A stretch of 60,107 bases of DNA, from positions 1 to 60,107 of the forward strand of contig JANINJ010000008.1 in the NCBI GenBank assembly GCA_024508855.1, given 5' to 3'. Under the pieces are notes generated by a model. It ran no database searches. It was not told the origin of the DNA and was given only the letters and a program-made list of their open reading frames with translations. Shown here piece by piece: positions 46,445 to 54,186 of the stretch. Position numbers and translations under genes: made by a program. Source of the stretch: Xanthobacteraceae bacterium. Lineage in GTDB: Bacteria > Pseudomonadota > Alphaproteobacteria > Rhizobiales > Xanthobacteraceae. The stretch's first letter is position 1, and each line of letters opens with the position of its first letter.

Positions 46445-47165
46445 GTTCGCCTCCCAGGAACACCTCGATCACTTCCGGCACCTTCACCGCCACCGCAAGC
46501 GTACCCTCGAAAATCTCCTTGCCGGCGTTCATGACGATGACGCGATCGGTGATCTGCTCGATGAAGCCCATCAGATGTTCGACCACGATGATGGCCAGAC
46601 CGCCCTTCGCCAAAGCCTTGATCCGTTCCGCGATCCAGTCGAGCTCGGTCGGATTTAGACCGGCCGCGAGTTCGTCGAGCAACAGCAGCCGCGGCTGTGT
46701 CGCCAGCGCCCGCACCAGATCGAGCATCTTCTGCTGCACGTTGGTCAGATCATGTGCCGGACGGTCGGCGACATCCGCTAGCCGATATTCCTCCAGCAGG
46801 TCGGACATCGAGGGGCCGGAGGCGCCGGCACGACCGTACGTCCGCGCGACCTCGAGGTTCTGCCGCACGGTCAGCGACATGAACGGCTTCGGCACCTGAA
46901 AGGTCCGATTGATCCCGCGATGTACCAGCTTGTGCGAGGCCATGCCGCCGACCGACGTACCGTCGAACAACACTTCGCCGCGATCCGGCGCATAGAGCCC
47001 GGAGATCACGTTGATCGCCGTGGTCTTGCCCGAACCGTTGGGACCGACCAGCCCGAGGATTTCGCCGGAAGAGACGTGGAAGGTCAGGCCGTCCAGTGCA
47101 TGGAAGCCGCCGAACCGCTTCAGCAGGTCGTTGACCCTGAGGATGGGCACGTTGTCAGGGGACAT
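46434..47165 (-). CDS. livG: Branched-chain-amino-acid-type ABC transporter ATPase LivG
   Basis: A 243-residue ABC ATPase with Walker A G41-P-N-G-S-G-K-T48 and the LivG-specific 'INRTFQVPKPFMSLTVRQNL' Q-loop region. The signature motif is unusual: 'DLTNVQQKMLDLVRAL' where LSGGQ/LSYGQ is expected, and Walker B reads 'LLLLDELAAGLNP' with L after the Asp-Glu. In an asymmetric pair such a site may be slow or non-hydrolytic. It overlaps livM by 11 bases and livF by 11 bases. Confidence 0.92.
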   Translation of the reverse strand: MSPDNVPILRVNDLLKRFGGFHALDGLTFHVSSGEILGLVGPNGSGKTTAINVISGLYAPDRGEVLFDGTSVGGMASHKLVHRGINRTFQVPKPFMSLTVRQNLEVARTYGRAGASGPSMSDLLEEYRLADVADRPAHDLTNVQQKMLDLVRALATQPRLLLLDELAAGLNPTELDWIAERIKALAKGGLAIIVVEHLMGFIEQITDRVIVMNAGKEIFEGTLAVAVKVPEVIEVFLGGEHAA

Positions 47166-48075
47166 TCCACCCCCGTCGCGTTGCCAACGAGACCAGCCCG
47201 GCCGGCAGGAACAGCACCAGTCCCATGATCAGCAGCCCATAGATGAGCTGGAAATATTGCGGCGTGGTGAAGCCGATCAGGTTGTAGATGCCGTAGAGGA
47301 TGATGACGCCGATCAGCGGGCCGCAGATGGTCGCGACGCCGCCGAACAGCGCGAACACGATGGCGAAGATGCTGAAGTCCGCGCTGAACACATTGTCGGG
47401 ATAGAACACCGAAACGTACCAGGCGAAGACACCACCGGCGAGCCCGGCAACCAGCGCCGAAGCCAGCCACGCGATGGTGCGCATCTTCACGACATTGACG
47501 CCGGACATCGAGGCGCTGAACGAATCCTCACGCACGGCCTGCAGTGCAAGACCGAAGCTCGAATTCTTCAGATAGACCACGATACCGAGCGTCAGCGCGA
47601 GGATTAGAACGGCACCTGCATAGGCCCATGTCGGATTGAACGTGCCGTTGAGCGCGACGCCGTAAGGCCCCTTGGTGATCGACTCCAGCGCCGGGTTGGC
47701 GATCAGGTGCAGCACGGCCAGCGCGGCCGCAAGATTGGCGATCGAGAAGTAGGCGCCCGCCAGCCGCAGCAGCGGTGTGAGGATCAGCCCCAGAACCACC
47801 GCGACAAGGCCGCCAGCCAGAACCGCAACCGGCGCAGGCGAATTGAGGTGCATCACCATCAACGCGAAGCCATAAGCGCCAGCGCCGAAGAAACCGACAT
47901 AGCCGAACGGGAGATAGCCGGTAAAGCCGTAAATGATGTTCACACCCTGCGCGAGGATGAAGAAGATCACGAAATTGAACAGCAACAGGTGATTGTTGTA
48001 GACGGACGGCAGCACCGCCAGCACGACCAGCAGCGGCACCGCGATGAAGAGATAATGGCGCAACGTATCAGGCAA
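47155..48075 (-). CDS. livM: Branched-chain-amino-acid-type ABC permease LivM
   Basis: A 306-residue permease with about nine membrane helices and the conserved cytoplasmic loop 'LALQAVREDSFSASMSGVNV' typical of LivM. The start is read as TTG at 48075, because AAGGAG lies eight bases upstream; a GTG at 48102 is less well placed. It overlaps livH by 8 bases and livG by 11. Confidence 0.9.
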   Translation of the reverse strand: MPDTLRHYLFIAVPLLVVLAVLPSVYNNHLLLFNFVIFFILAQGVNIIYGFTGYLPFGYVGFFGAGAYGFALMVMHLNSPAPVAVLAGGLVAVVLGLILTPLLRLAGAYFSIANLAAALAVLHLIANPALESITKGPYGVALNGTFNPTWAYAGAVLILALTLGIVVYLKNSSFGLALQAVREDSFSASMSGVNVVKMRTIAWLASALVAGLAGGVFAWYVSVFYPDNVFSADFSIFAIVFALFGGVATICGPLIGVIILYGIYNLIGFTTPQYFQLIYGLLIMGLVLFLPAGLVSLATRRGWNVP

Positions 48076-48988
48076 CGCGCACTCTCCTTCCCAGCAGGCC
48101 ACTCGGCCGCAGCAGCAGGATCGCGATCAGGAGCACGTAGGGCAACAGGTCGGCCCACGAGCTGAGATAGGTTTGCACCAGCATATAGGAGACACCATAG
48201 ACGACGCCGCCCAGCGCCGTGCCGAGCGGATTGCCGAGCGATCCAAGCACCACGACGACGAACGAGGTGACGGTGGCGTCGATACCGAACGCTGGCGTGA
48301 ACGAACCAAACATGAAGGGGGCAAACACGCCGGCCACTGCCGCGAGCCCCAGGCCGATGCCGAATGCCGCGGCAGAAACGCGATCGACGTTGATGCCAGT
48401 CGCAATCGCCTCCTCGCGGCGGGACATCACCGCGCGCGTCAGGGTGCCGAGCCGGGTCCGATAGAGATAGAGGTAGACGCAGCCGATGGCGATGACGCTC
48501 ACCGTCGCCGCCACCACCCACGACGCCGGAAACGACAGGCCGAAGATCTGGAACGGCCCGTTGGTCGCCTCGCCGCCGAATATTGCGGCTCGCACACCCG
48601 AGAGCGAGTTCGCCAGTTCGCGGCTCGGGATCGAGCGCTCGCTGGTGCCGAAGACGATAGTGGTCAACGCCTCGATCACCTGGGAGAATCCGAAGAACAG
48701 GATGAAGGACAGCATTTCCGGATCGCGGGCACGCTGCAGTCGCGGCACCAGAATCCAGTACAGCAGCAGACCCGCCACGCAGAACAGCGCGAATGCGATC
48801 GGCACGCCGACCAGCGGATCGAGCCCCGCAGCGGTGTAGACGCCGAACGCGACGAACGCGCCCAGCATCAGGAAGTCGCCATGCGCAAGGTTGACGATGC
48901 GCATGACGCCGAACACGAGATTGAGGCCGATGCCGACCAGACTGAAATAGAGTCCGAATAGCACACCGGCGATCAGCGGATACAGCAT
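48068..48988 (-). CDS. livH: Branched-chain-amino-acid-type ABC permease LivH
   Basis: A 306-residue permease with about eight helices. It opens with 'GLYFSLVGIGLNLVFGVMRI' and 'NLAHGDFLMLGAF', and the cytoplasmic loop 'GTLTRAVMSRREEAIATGIN' is LivH-like. A GGAG site precedes the ATG. It starts 43 bases after the substrate-binding protein gene, so one operon is likely. Confidence 0.93.
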   Translation of the reverse strand: MLYPLIAGVLFGLYFSLVGIGLNLVFGVMRIVNLAHGDFLMLGAFVAFGVYTAAGLDPLVGVPIAFALFCVAGLLLYWILVPRLQRARDPEMLSFILFFGFSQVIEALTTIVFGTSERSIPSRELANSLSGVRAAIFGGEATNGPFQIFGLSFPASWVVAATVSVIAIGCVYLYLYRTRLGTLTRAVMSRREEAIATGINVDRVSAAAFGIGLGLAAVAGVFAPFMFGSFTPAFGIDATVTSFVVVVLGSLGNPLGTALGGVVYGVSYMLVQTYLSSWADLLPYVLLIAILLLRPSGLLGRRVRVA

Positions 48989-49031
48989 CAGAATGAGCTC
49001 CGATGCTGATCCGTTATTGCGACGACGTCGT

Positions 49032-50279
49032 TCACGGCCGCGGGTAGACCGGCTTGCCGGTCGCCGTCTCGTGCGGATAGATCGACACGAACTTGATGTG
49101 GCCGTGCTCGTTGAGCTCGAGCTGTCCGAGCGGCGTCAGTTCGCCGATCTGGCCGCCCATCTCGTCGAGCGCGAAGGTGCCGTCGAGCGTCTTGAGGTTG
49201 CCGGACAGGCTGAATACGGCTTTCCGCAACTCCATCTGGTCGAGGCTGGTGGCGACCGAAAGCGTCTTCTCGATCACGAGCGCGGTGGTGTAGCCCGCAA
49301 CGGAGTTGAAGCCGAACTCGATCTTGCCGTCCTTGTATTTCTCGTCCCAGGCTTTACGGAAATCGGCCATCTTCATTCCGAAATTGACCGGATATTCCAG
49401 TTCCTGCGGCGGCACGTAGGTGAAGACGTGCTGCAATCCCTTGGCGCCGACATTCTTTTCCAGCAATTCGGTTTCAAGGCCCGGATAGATGCAGAACAGC
49501 ATCTTGAACTTGACGCCGACGTCCTGGACGTTGCGCAGGAACGCGATGTCATTCGGCGCATAGCCGAGATGGATCACGGCGTCGGGCTGCTTCGCCTGGA
49601 TGTTGTTGATGATGACGGTGTAGTTCGTGGTTTCGGTCGGAACGCCCTGATCGTAGACGATCTCGATCGGCGCGCCGGATTCCTTGATGAACTTCCGCAC
49701 CGCATTGGCCTGGGTGCCGGTAAATTCGTTGGTCGAATAAAGAAGCGCGACCTTCTTGATCCCGAGACCGGGGCCGTCATGGGTAATGAAGTCTGCAACC
49801 GGCTTCGGCCAGATCGTCGACACCGGGTCGGCCATCAGCGCGATATAGGGATTGTCCTTGGAGAAGAAGCTCGCGCCCGTTCCGGTCTGGTCGAACAGGA
49901 ACATCTTGTGGTCGCGCGCGATGGTCACCGCCGGAGCGGTCAGCACCGAGCCGGAATCGGCCACCAGCAGATCGACCTTGTCCTGCGTCACGAGTTGATT
50001 GTAGAGCGTCGCGGCGGTCGCGGTGTTGCTCTGGTCGTCATAGGCGACGAGCTTGATCGGAATTTTCTTGTCGAATGCCTTCACATAGACGCCGCCCTCG
50101 GCGTTTTTTTGATCGACCCAGAGCTTGATGGCGCTGTGAACCGGCATCGAGATCGAGGCATAACGGCCGGACGAAGCATAAAGGGTGCCGATCTTGATTT
50201 CGGAGGGTGCGTCGGCGGCATAAGCCTGCGTCGCCAACATCATCATGGCCGCCAGTGCGGCCGATGCCTTCCCTATCAT
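49032..50279 (-). CDS. ABC substrate-binding protein of the Liv-amidase operon
   Basis: A 415-residue periplasmic-binding protein of the LivK type. A signal peptide covers 1-22 ('ATQAYA'). The mature protein opens 'EIKIGTLYASSGRYASISMP' and continues 'WVDQKNAEGGVYVKAFDKKI'. It is the first gene of the transporter operon and is divergent from the LysR gene with a 16-bp palindrome between. A GAGG ribosome-binding site precedes the ATG. The ligand probably contains an amide, judged only from the two amidases downstream. Confidence 0.92.
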   Translation of the reverse strand: MIGKASAALAAMMMLATQAYAADAPSEIKIGTLYASSGRYASISMPVHSAIKLWVDQKNAEGGVYVKAFDKKIPIKLVAYDDQSNTATAATLYNQLVTQDKVDLLVADSGSVLTAPAVTIARDHKMFLFDQTGTGASFFSKDNPYIALMADPVSTIWPKPVADFITHDGPGLGIKKVALLYSTNEFTGTQANAVRKFIKESGAPIEIVYDQGVPTETTNYTVIINNIQAKQPDAVIHLGYAPNDIAFLRNVQDVGVKFKMLFCIYPGLETELLEKNVGAKGLQHVFTYVPPQELEYPVNFGMKMADFRKAWDEKYKDGKIEFGFNSVAGYTTALVIEKTLSVATSLDQMELRKAVFSLSGNLKTLDGTFALDEMGGQIGELTPLGQLELNEHGHIKFVSIYPHETATGKPVYPRP

Positions 50280-50362
50280 CGCGATTCCTCTCTTGTTGGA
50301 AGCCTTTTGTGTTTTACGGGTCCCTTTTGACGCGTCTGGCGCGGCAAATCAACTATACGACT

Positions 50363-50378
50363 ATTGAAATATTTCAAT
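50363..50378. promoter_or_regulatory. Perfect 16-bp palindrome, probable LysR operator
   Basis: ATTGAAATATTTCAAT is a perfect palindrome that includes the T-N11-A pattern of LysR-type sites (T at 50365, A at 50377). It lies 20 bases before the LysR start and 84 bases before the divergent substrate-binding protein start, so it can serve both autoregulation and activation of the Liv operon. Confidence 0.8.
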
Positions 50379-50398
50379 CTCAGTAATAGAGATGCTCT

Positions 50399-51349
50399 AT
50401 GGACGTCAATCTCAGGCAGATGCGCTCCTTCGTTGCCGTGGCGCGCCTCGGCAATTTCACGCGCGCCGCAAAATTCCTTCACGTCTCCCAGCCGACGCTG
50501 ACCATTCACATCAAGCAACTGGAAGAAACGCTCGGCCTGAAACTGTTCGACCGCAATCCCCGCGCCGTAAATCTGACGCGGATGGGTCGCGATCTGCTTC
50601 CGACGTTCGAGCGCACGCTGCAGGATCTCGATTCGATGCTGCACAATGCCAAGAATGTCTCCACCGCCCAGCGTGGCGTCATCCGCATCTCGGTGCTGCC
50701 TTCGCTCGCGGCCAGCGTGCTTCCCGATATGATCCGCCAATTCCGGAAACAGAATCCGGGCGCGTCATTCGCAGTGAAGGATTGCGTTGCGGGGTCGCTG
50801 CTCGCCCTGATCCGCTCCGACGAAGTCGATCTCGGTCTGACCGGCGGGGTGATCGACTTTCCGGATATCGACATCCTGCTCCGGGCCAGTGACGAGATGA
50901 ACGTCATCTATCCAGAAGGCCATCCGATCGGAAAAATCAGTCGCATCAGCGCCGAGCGCCTGGCGCAATTTCCAATCATCATGATGGACATGAACACCAG
51001 CGTTCGCGCGATCACCGATCAGGCGTTCAGCAAGGCACGGCTGATGCCGAAGCCCGTCGCCGAAGTGACTTACATGATGACGGCGCTCGGCATGGTGCGC
51101 GCCGGCCTCGGCATCGCCATCCTGCCCGCCTCGGCCCGCGAAGTCGCCGCGGTACCCAACCTGCGGACGAAACGCATCAACGATCCGAATTTTTCGCGCC
51201 AGATCGCGCTCATCAAGAAAAAGGATCGCACGCTGCCGCCGCTGAGCAAGGCTTTCGCCGATCATCTCTTGCAAACCGGCATCACGTTCCGGAACATCGG
51301 AAATCGCGACCGGGATGCCGTGCCGATTACCGCCGAAGAATCCGCCTGA
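50399..51349 (+). CDS. LysR-family transcriptional regulator
   Basis: A 316-residue LysR regulator. The N-terminal winged helix (1-60: 'MRSFVAVARLGNFTRAAKFL', 'VSQPTLTIHIKQLEETLGLK') is followed by a linker helix and a periplasmic-binding-like effector domain (about 90-300). Divergent from the Liv-amidase operon with a LysR-type palindrome between, so it is the likely regulator of that operon, probably sensing the imported compound or its product. A terminator follows it. Confidence 0.93.
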   Translation: MDVNLRQMRSFVAVARLGNFTRAAKFLHVSQPTLTIHIKQLEETLGLKLFDRNPRAVNLTRMGRDLLPTFERTLQDLDSMLHNAKNVSTAQRGVIRISVLPSLAASVLPDMIRQFRKQNPGASFAVKDCVAGSLLALIRSDEVDLGLTGGVIDFPDIDILLRASDEMNVIYPEGHPIGKISRISAERLAQFPIIMMDMNTSVRAITDQAFSKARLMPKPVAEVTYMMTALGMVRAGLGIAILPASAREVAAVPNLRTKRINDPNFSRQIALIKKKDRTLPPLSKAFADHLLQTGITFRNIGNRDRDAVPITAEESA

Positions 51350-51363
51350 AAGCGATGCAATCC

Positions 51364-51396
51364 GCGGCGATGCAAATCATTCGCCGCACGATTTTT
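51364..51396 (+). terminator. Intrinsic terminator after the LysR gene
   Basis: GCGGCGA pairs with TCGCCGC (7 bp) around a 10-base loop, followed by ACGATTTTT. It lies 15 bases after the LysR stop and separates it from the thioester operon. Confidence 0.8.
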
Positions 51397-51512
51397 GCGC
51401 CACCCGGAATACAGACCTGTCCTGCGCGACGGCACCGTTGACGCTCAGCGGTTAAATGGCGCATCAAGATCACCATGAGCGGACGCCGGTCCGCATATGG
51501 GAGAAACGATCC

Positions 51513-51926
51513 ATGGCCGAAGCCCAGCGCGCGCGCCCGAAACCGACACCTGAAACGCAACACTTCTGGGACGGCACACAGGCCGGCGAACTGCGTCTGC
51601 AGCGCTGCGACGCGTGTGCGCATGTGTATTTCCCGCCGCGGCCGTTCTGCCCCTCTTGCGCCTCGCGCAAGGTGTCGGCGTTTCCCGCCAGCGGCAAGGC
51701 GACGCTCTACAGCTACGTGATCAATCACCGGCCCGCCGCGCCGGGCTTCACGCCGCCCTACGCCATCGCCGTGGTCGAGCTTGAGGAAGGCCCGCGGATG
51801 ATGACCAACATCATCGATTGTCCGCAGACGCCGGAGGCGCTCGAACTCGACATGAAGCTCGAGGTCGCGTTCGACAAGCTCGACGACAAGATCACCCTTC
51901 CCTTGTTCCGCCCGGCGAAAGGGTAA
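51513..51926 (+). CDS. Zn-ribbon/OB-fold (DUF35) acyl-CoA-associated protein
   Basis: A 137-residue protein with the rubredoxin-like zinc ribbon 'CDACAHVYFPPRPFCPSC' followed by an OB-fold ('KATLYSYVINHRPAAPGFTP', 'PYAIAVVELEEGPRMMTNI'). Such proteins bind next to SCP-x-type thiolases and are thought to act as acyl-CoA-binding partners or channels. The thiolase gene follows after 5 bases. The ATG at 51513 has GGGAG upstream. Confidence 0.92.
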   Translation: MAEAQRARPKPTPETQHFWDGTQAGELRLQRCDACAHVYFPPRPFCPSCASRKVSAFPASGKATLYSYVINHRPAAPGFTPPYAIAVVELEEGPRMMTNIIDCPQTPEALELDMKLEVAFDKLDDKITLPLFRPAKG

Positions 51927-51931
51927 TCGAC

Positions 51932-53071
51932 ATGCGCAGGAATCAAGTCGCGGTGGTAGGCGCCGCGGAAACGACCAAGCTCGGCGTCATTCCCGATATG
52001 TCGCAGATCCAGCTTCACGCGGATGCGGCGCTCAACGCCATCGCCGACGCCGGTTTGAAGCTGTCGGATATCGACGGCATCGCCACCGCGGTCGAAACGC
52101 CACAGCAGATCGCGCACTACCTCGGCATCACGCCCACCTGGGTGGATGGCACCTCGGTCGGCGGCTGCTCGTTCATGCTGCATGTTCGTCACGCAGCGGC
52201 TGCAATCGAAGCGGGTTTGTGCAAGACGGTGCTGATCACCCACGCCGAGAGCGGCAAGTCGATGATCGGCAAGCTGCCGCGCTCGATTCCCGCCGACAGC
52301 CTGCAGGGCCAGTTCGAGGCGCCGTTCGGCGTCTACGGGCCGCCGAGCATGTTCCCGATCCCGGTGCTGCGCTACATGAAGACCCACGGCATCACCCACG
52401 AGCAAATCGCATCGGTCGCGGTAGTGCAGCGTGAATGGGCGGCGAAGAATCCGCGCGCGATGATGAAAGACCCGATCACGGTCGCGGACGTACTCAACTC
52501 GCGGATGATCGCCTATCCGTTCCGGCTCCTGCAGTGCTGCCTCGTCACCGACGGTGGCGGTGCGCTGATCCTGACCTCGGCCGACCGCGCCAAGGACTTT
52601 CCGAAGAAGCCGGTCTACATCCTCGGCACCGGCGAGAGCGTCGAGACGCCGATGGTCAGTCAGATGGAGACGTTCAACTCCTCGCGCGCCTTCAAGGTGG
52701 CGGGACCGACGGCGTTCAGGGAAGCCGGCATCACGCATAAAGATGTCGATCACCTGATGATCTACGACGCTTTCGCGCATCTGCCGCTGTTTGGACTCGG
52801 CGATCTCGGCTTCATGCCGCATGAAGAAACCGGCAAGTTCATCGCCGACGGCAACACCCGTCCCGGCGGCAAGCTGCCGCTCAACACCAACGGCGGCGGC
52901 CTCAGCTACATGCATTCGGGCATGTACGGCATGTATGCGCTGCAGGAGAGCGTGCGGCAGATGCGCGGCATCGCACCGGCGCAGGTCGAGGGCGCGAAAA
53001 TATCGGTGTGCCACGGCGTCGGCGGCATGTTCGCGGCGTCCGGCACCATCATCTTCACCAACGAGAAATAA
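51932..53071 (+). CDS. SCP-x-type thiolase/acetyl-CoA acetyltransferase family protein
   Basis: A 379-residue thiolase-superfamily protein of the lipid-transfer (SCP-x) branch. It shows 'VAVVGAAETTKLGVIPD', 'DGTSVGGCSFMLHVRHAAAA' with the likely nucleophile Cys, 'NTNGGGLSYMHSGMYGMYAL' and 'VCHGVGGMFAASGTIIF'. These proteins perform or assist C-C cleavage of beta-ketoacyl-CoA, often of branched or sterol-like chains, with the DUF35 partner encoded just before. The frame is open from 51818 inside the OB-fold gene; ATG 51932 is the natural start. Confidence 0.9.
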   Translation: MRRNQVAVVGAAETTKLGVIPDMSQIQLHADAALNAIADAGLKLSDIDGIATAVETPQQIAHYLGITPTWVDGTSVGGCSFMLHVRHAAAAIEAGLCKTVLITHAESGKSMIGKLPRSIPADSLQGQFEAPFGVYGPPSMFPIPVLRYMKTHGITHEQIASVAVVQREWAAKNPRAMMKDPITVADVLNSRMIAYPFRLLQCCLVTDGGGALILTSADRAKDFPKKPVYILGTGESVETPMVSQMETFNSSRAFKVAGPTAFREAGITHKDVDHLMIYDAFAHLPLFGLGDLGFMPHEETGKFIADGNTRPGGKLPLNTNGGGLSYMHSGMYGMYALQESVRQMRGIAPAQVEGAKISVCHGVGGMFAASGTIIFTNEK

Positions 53072-53090
53072 CGAGAGACACGAGAGCATC

Positions 53091-54011
53091 ATGGCAAACG
53101 CAAAATCTCTGCAAGACAAAGTCGTCATCGTCACGGGCGCGGGACGCGGCATCGGCCGCGCGATTGCGCTGCTGGCGGCCGCCGAGGGCGCCAAGGTCGT
53201 GGTCAACGATCCGGGCGTCGCGGCCGACGGCTCCGGCACCGACGCCGCGCCGGCAGAACAGGTCGTCGAAGAAATCCGCAAGGCGGGCGGCACCGCGGTC
53301 GCCAACTTCGACAGCGTCGCCGAGGCGCTGGCCGCCGCCAACATCGTCAAGACCGCAACCGACACCTACGGCCGGCTCGATGGCGTGGTGAATAACGCGG
53401 GCATTCTACGCGACGCGATCTTCCATCGCATGAGCGTCGATGCGTTCGAGCAGGTCATCAAGGTGCACCTGATGGGCTCGTTCTATGTGTCCCACGCCGC
53501 CGCACGGCTGTTCAAGGAACAGGAAAGCGGCTCGTTCGTGCACTTCACCTCCACCTCTGGCTTGATCGGCAATTTCGGCCAAGCCAACTACGCCGCCGCC
53601 AAGCTCGGCATCGTCGGTCTGTCCAAGTCCATCGCGCTGGACATGAGCCGCTTCCATGTCCGCTCCAACTGCATCTCGCCGTTCGCCTGGAGCCGGCTGA
53701 TCGGCACCATCCCCACCGAAACGCCGGAAGAAAAAGCCCGCGTCGCGCGGATGCAGCAGATGGGCCCGGAGAAGATCGCATCGCTCGCGGTCTACCTGCT
53801 CGGCGACGCCGCCAAGGACGTCACTGGCCAGATCTTCGCGGTGCGCATGAACGAGATCTTCCTGATGGGCCAGTCGCGCCCGATCCGCTCGATCCACCGC
53901 AGCGAAGGCTGGACCCCGCAGACCATCGCCGAACACGGCATGCCCGCGCTCAAGTCCTCGTTCTACAAGCTCGACCGCTCCGCAGATATTTTCAGCTGGG
54001 ATGCGGTCTAA
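53091..54011 (+). CDS. SDR-family oxidoreductase (3-hydroxyacyl-CoA dehydrogenase-like)
   Basis: A 306-residue short-chain dehydrogenase. Cofactor motif G16-A-G-R-G-I-G22, 'NNAG' at 101-104, the catalytic Ser around 154-156 and Y167-xxx-K171 are all present. The C-terminal extension of about 60 residues ('IRSIHRSEGWTPQTIAEHG') and the 'VVVNDPGVAADGSGTD' insert are like the hydroxyacyl-CoA dehydrogenase part of peroxisomal multifunctional enzymes. It starts 19 bases after the thiolase and probably oxidises the hydroxyacyl-CoA that the thiolase then cleaves. The frame is open further upstream through the thiolase gene; ATG 53091 is the natural start. Confidence 0.92.
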   Translation: MANAKSLQDKVVIVTGAGRGIGRAIALLAAAEGAKVVVNDPGVAADGSGTDAAPAEQVVEEIRKAGGTAVANFDSVAEALAAANIVKTATDTYGRLDGVVNNAGILRDAIFHRMSVDAFEQVIKVHLMGSFYVSHAAARLFKEQESGSFVHFTSTSGLIGNFGQANYAAAKLGIVGLSKSIALDMSRFHVRSNCISPFAWSRLIGTIPTETPEEKARVARMQQMGPEKIASLAVYLLGDAAKDVTGQIFAVRMNEIFLMGQSRPIRSIHRSEGWTPQTIAEHGMPALKSSFYKLDRSADIFSWDAV

Positions 54012-54037
54012 GCTTTAACGACGGTCACGCACACGAC

Positions 54038-54163
54038 GTCATGGCCGGGCATAGCCGTTCGAAGAACGGCGTCGCTTCGTTCCGCCTATGTCCCGGCCAT
54101 CCACGTCTTTGCAGACTTGAATAGAGAGAAGGCGTGGATGCCCGGCACAAAGCCGGGCATGAC
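54038..54163. repeat. Dispersed palindromic repeat, long copy
   Basis: A 126-base element bounded by GTCATGGCCGGGCAT and GCCGGGCATGAC. It is nearly the same as 59905-60029 read on the other strand, including the inner part with TTCGAAGAACGGCGT and CCTATGTCCCGGC. It lies between the convergent SDR and DNA glycosylase stops. Confidence 0.88.
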
Positions 54164-54186
54164 GAGTCCTCGCAGGTGCTCGCCGC

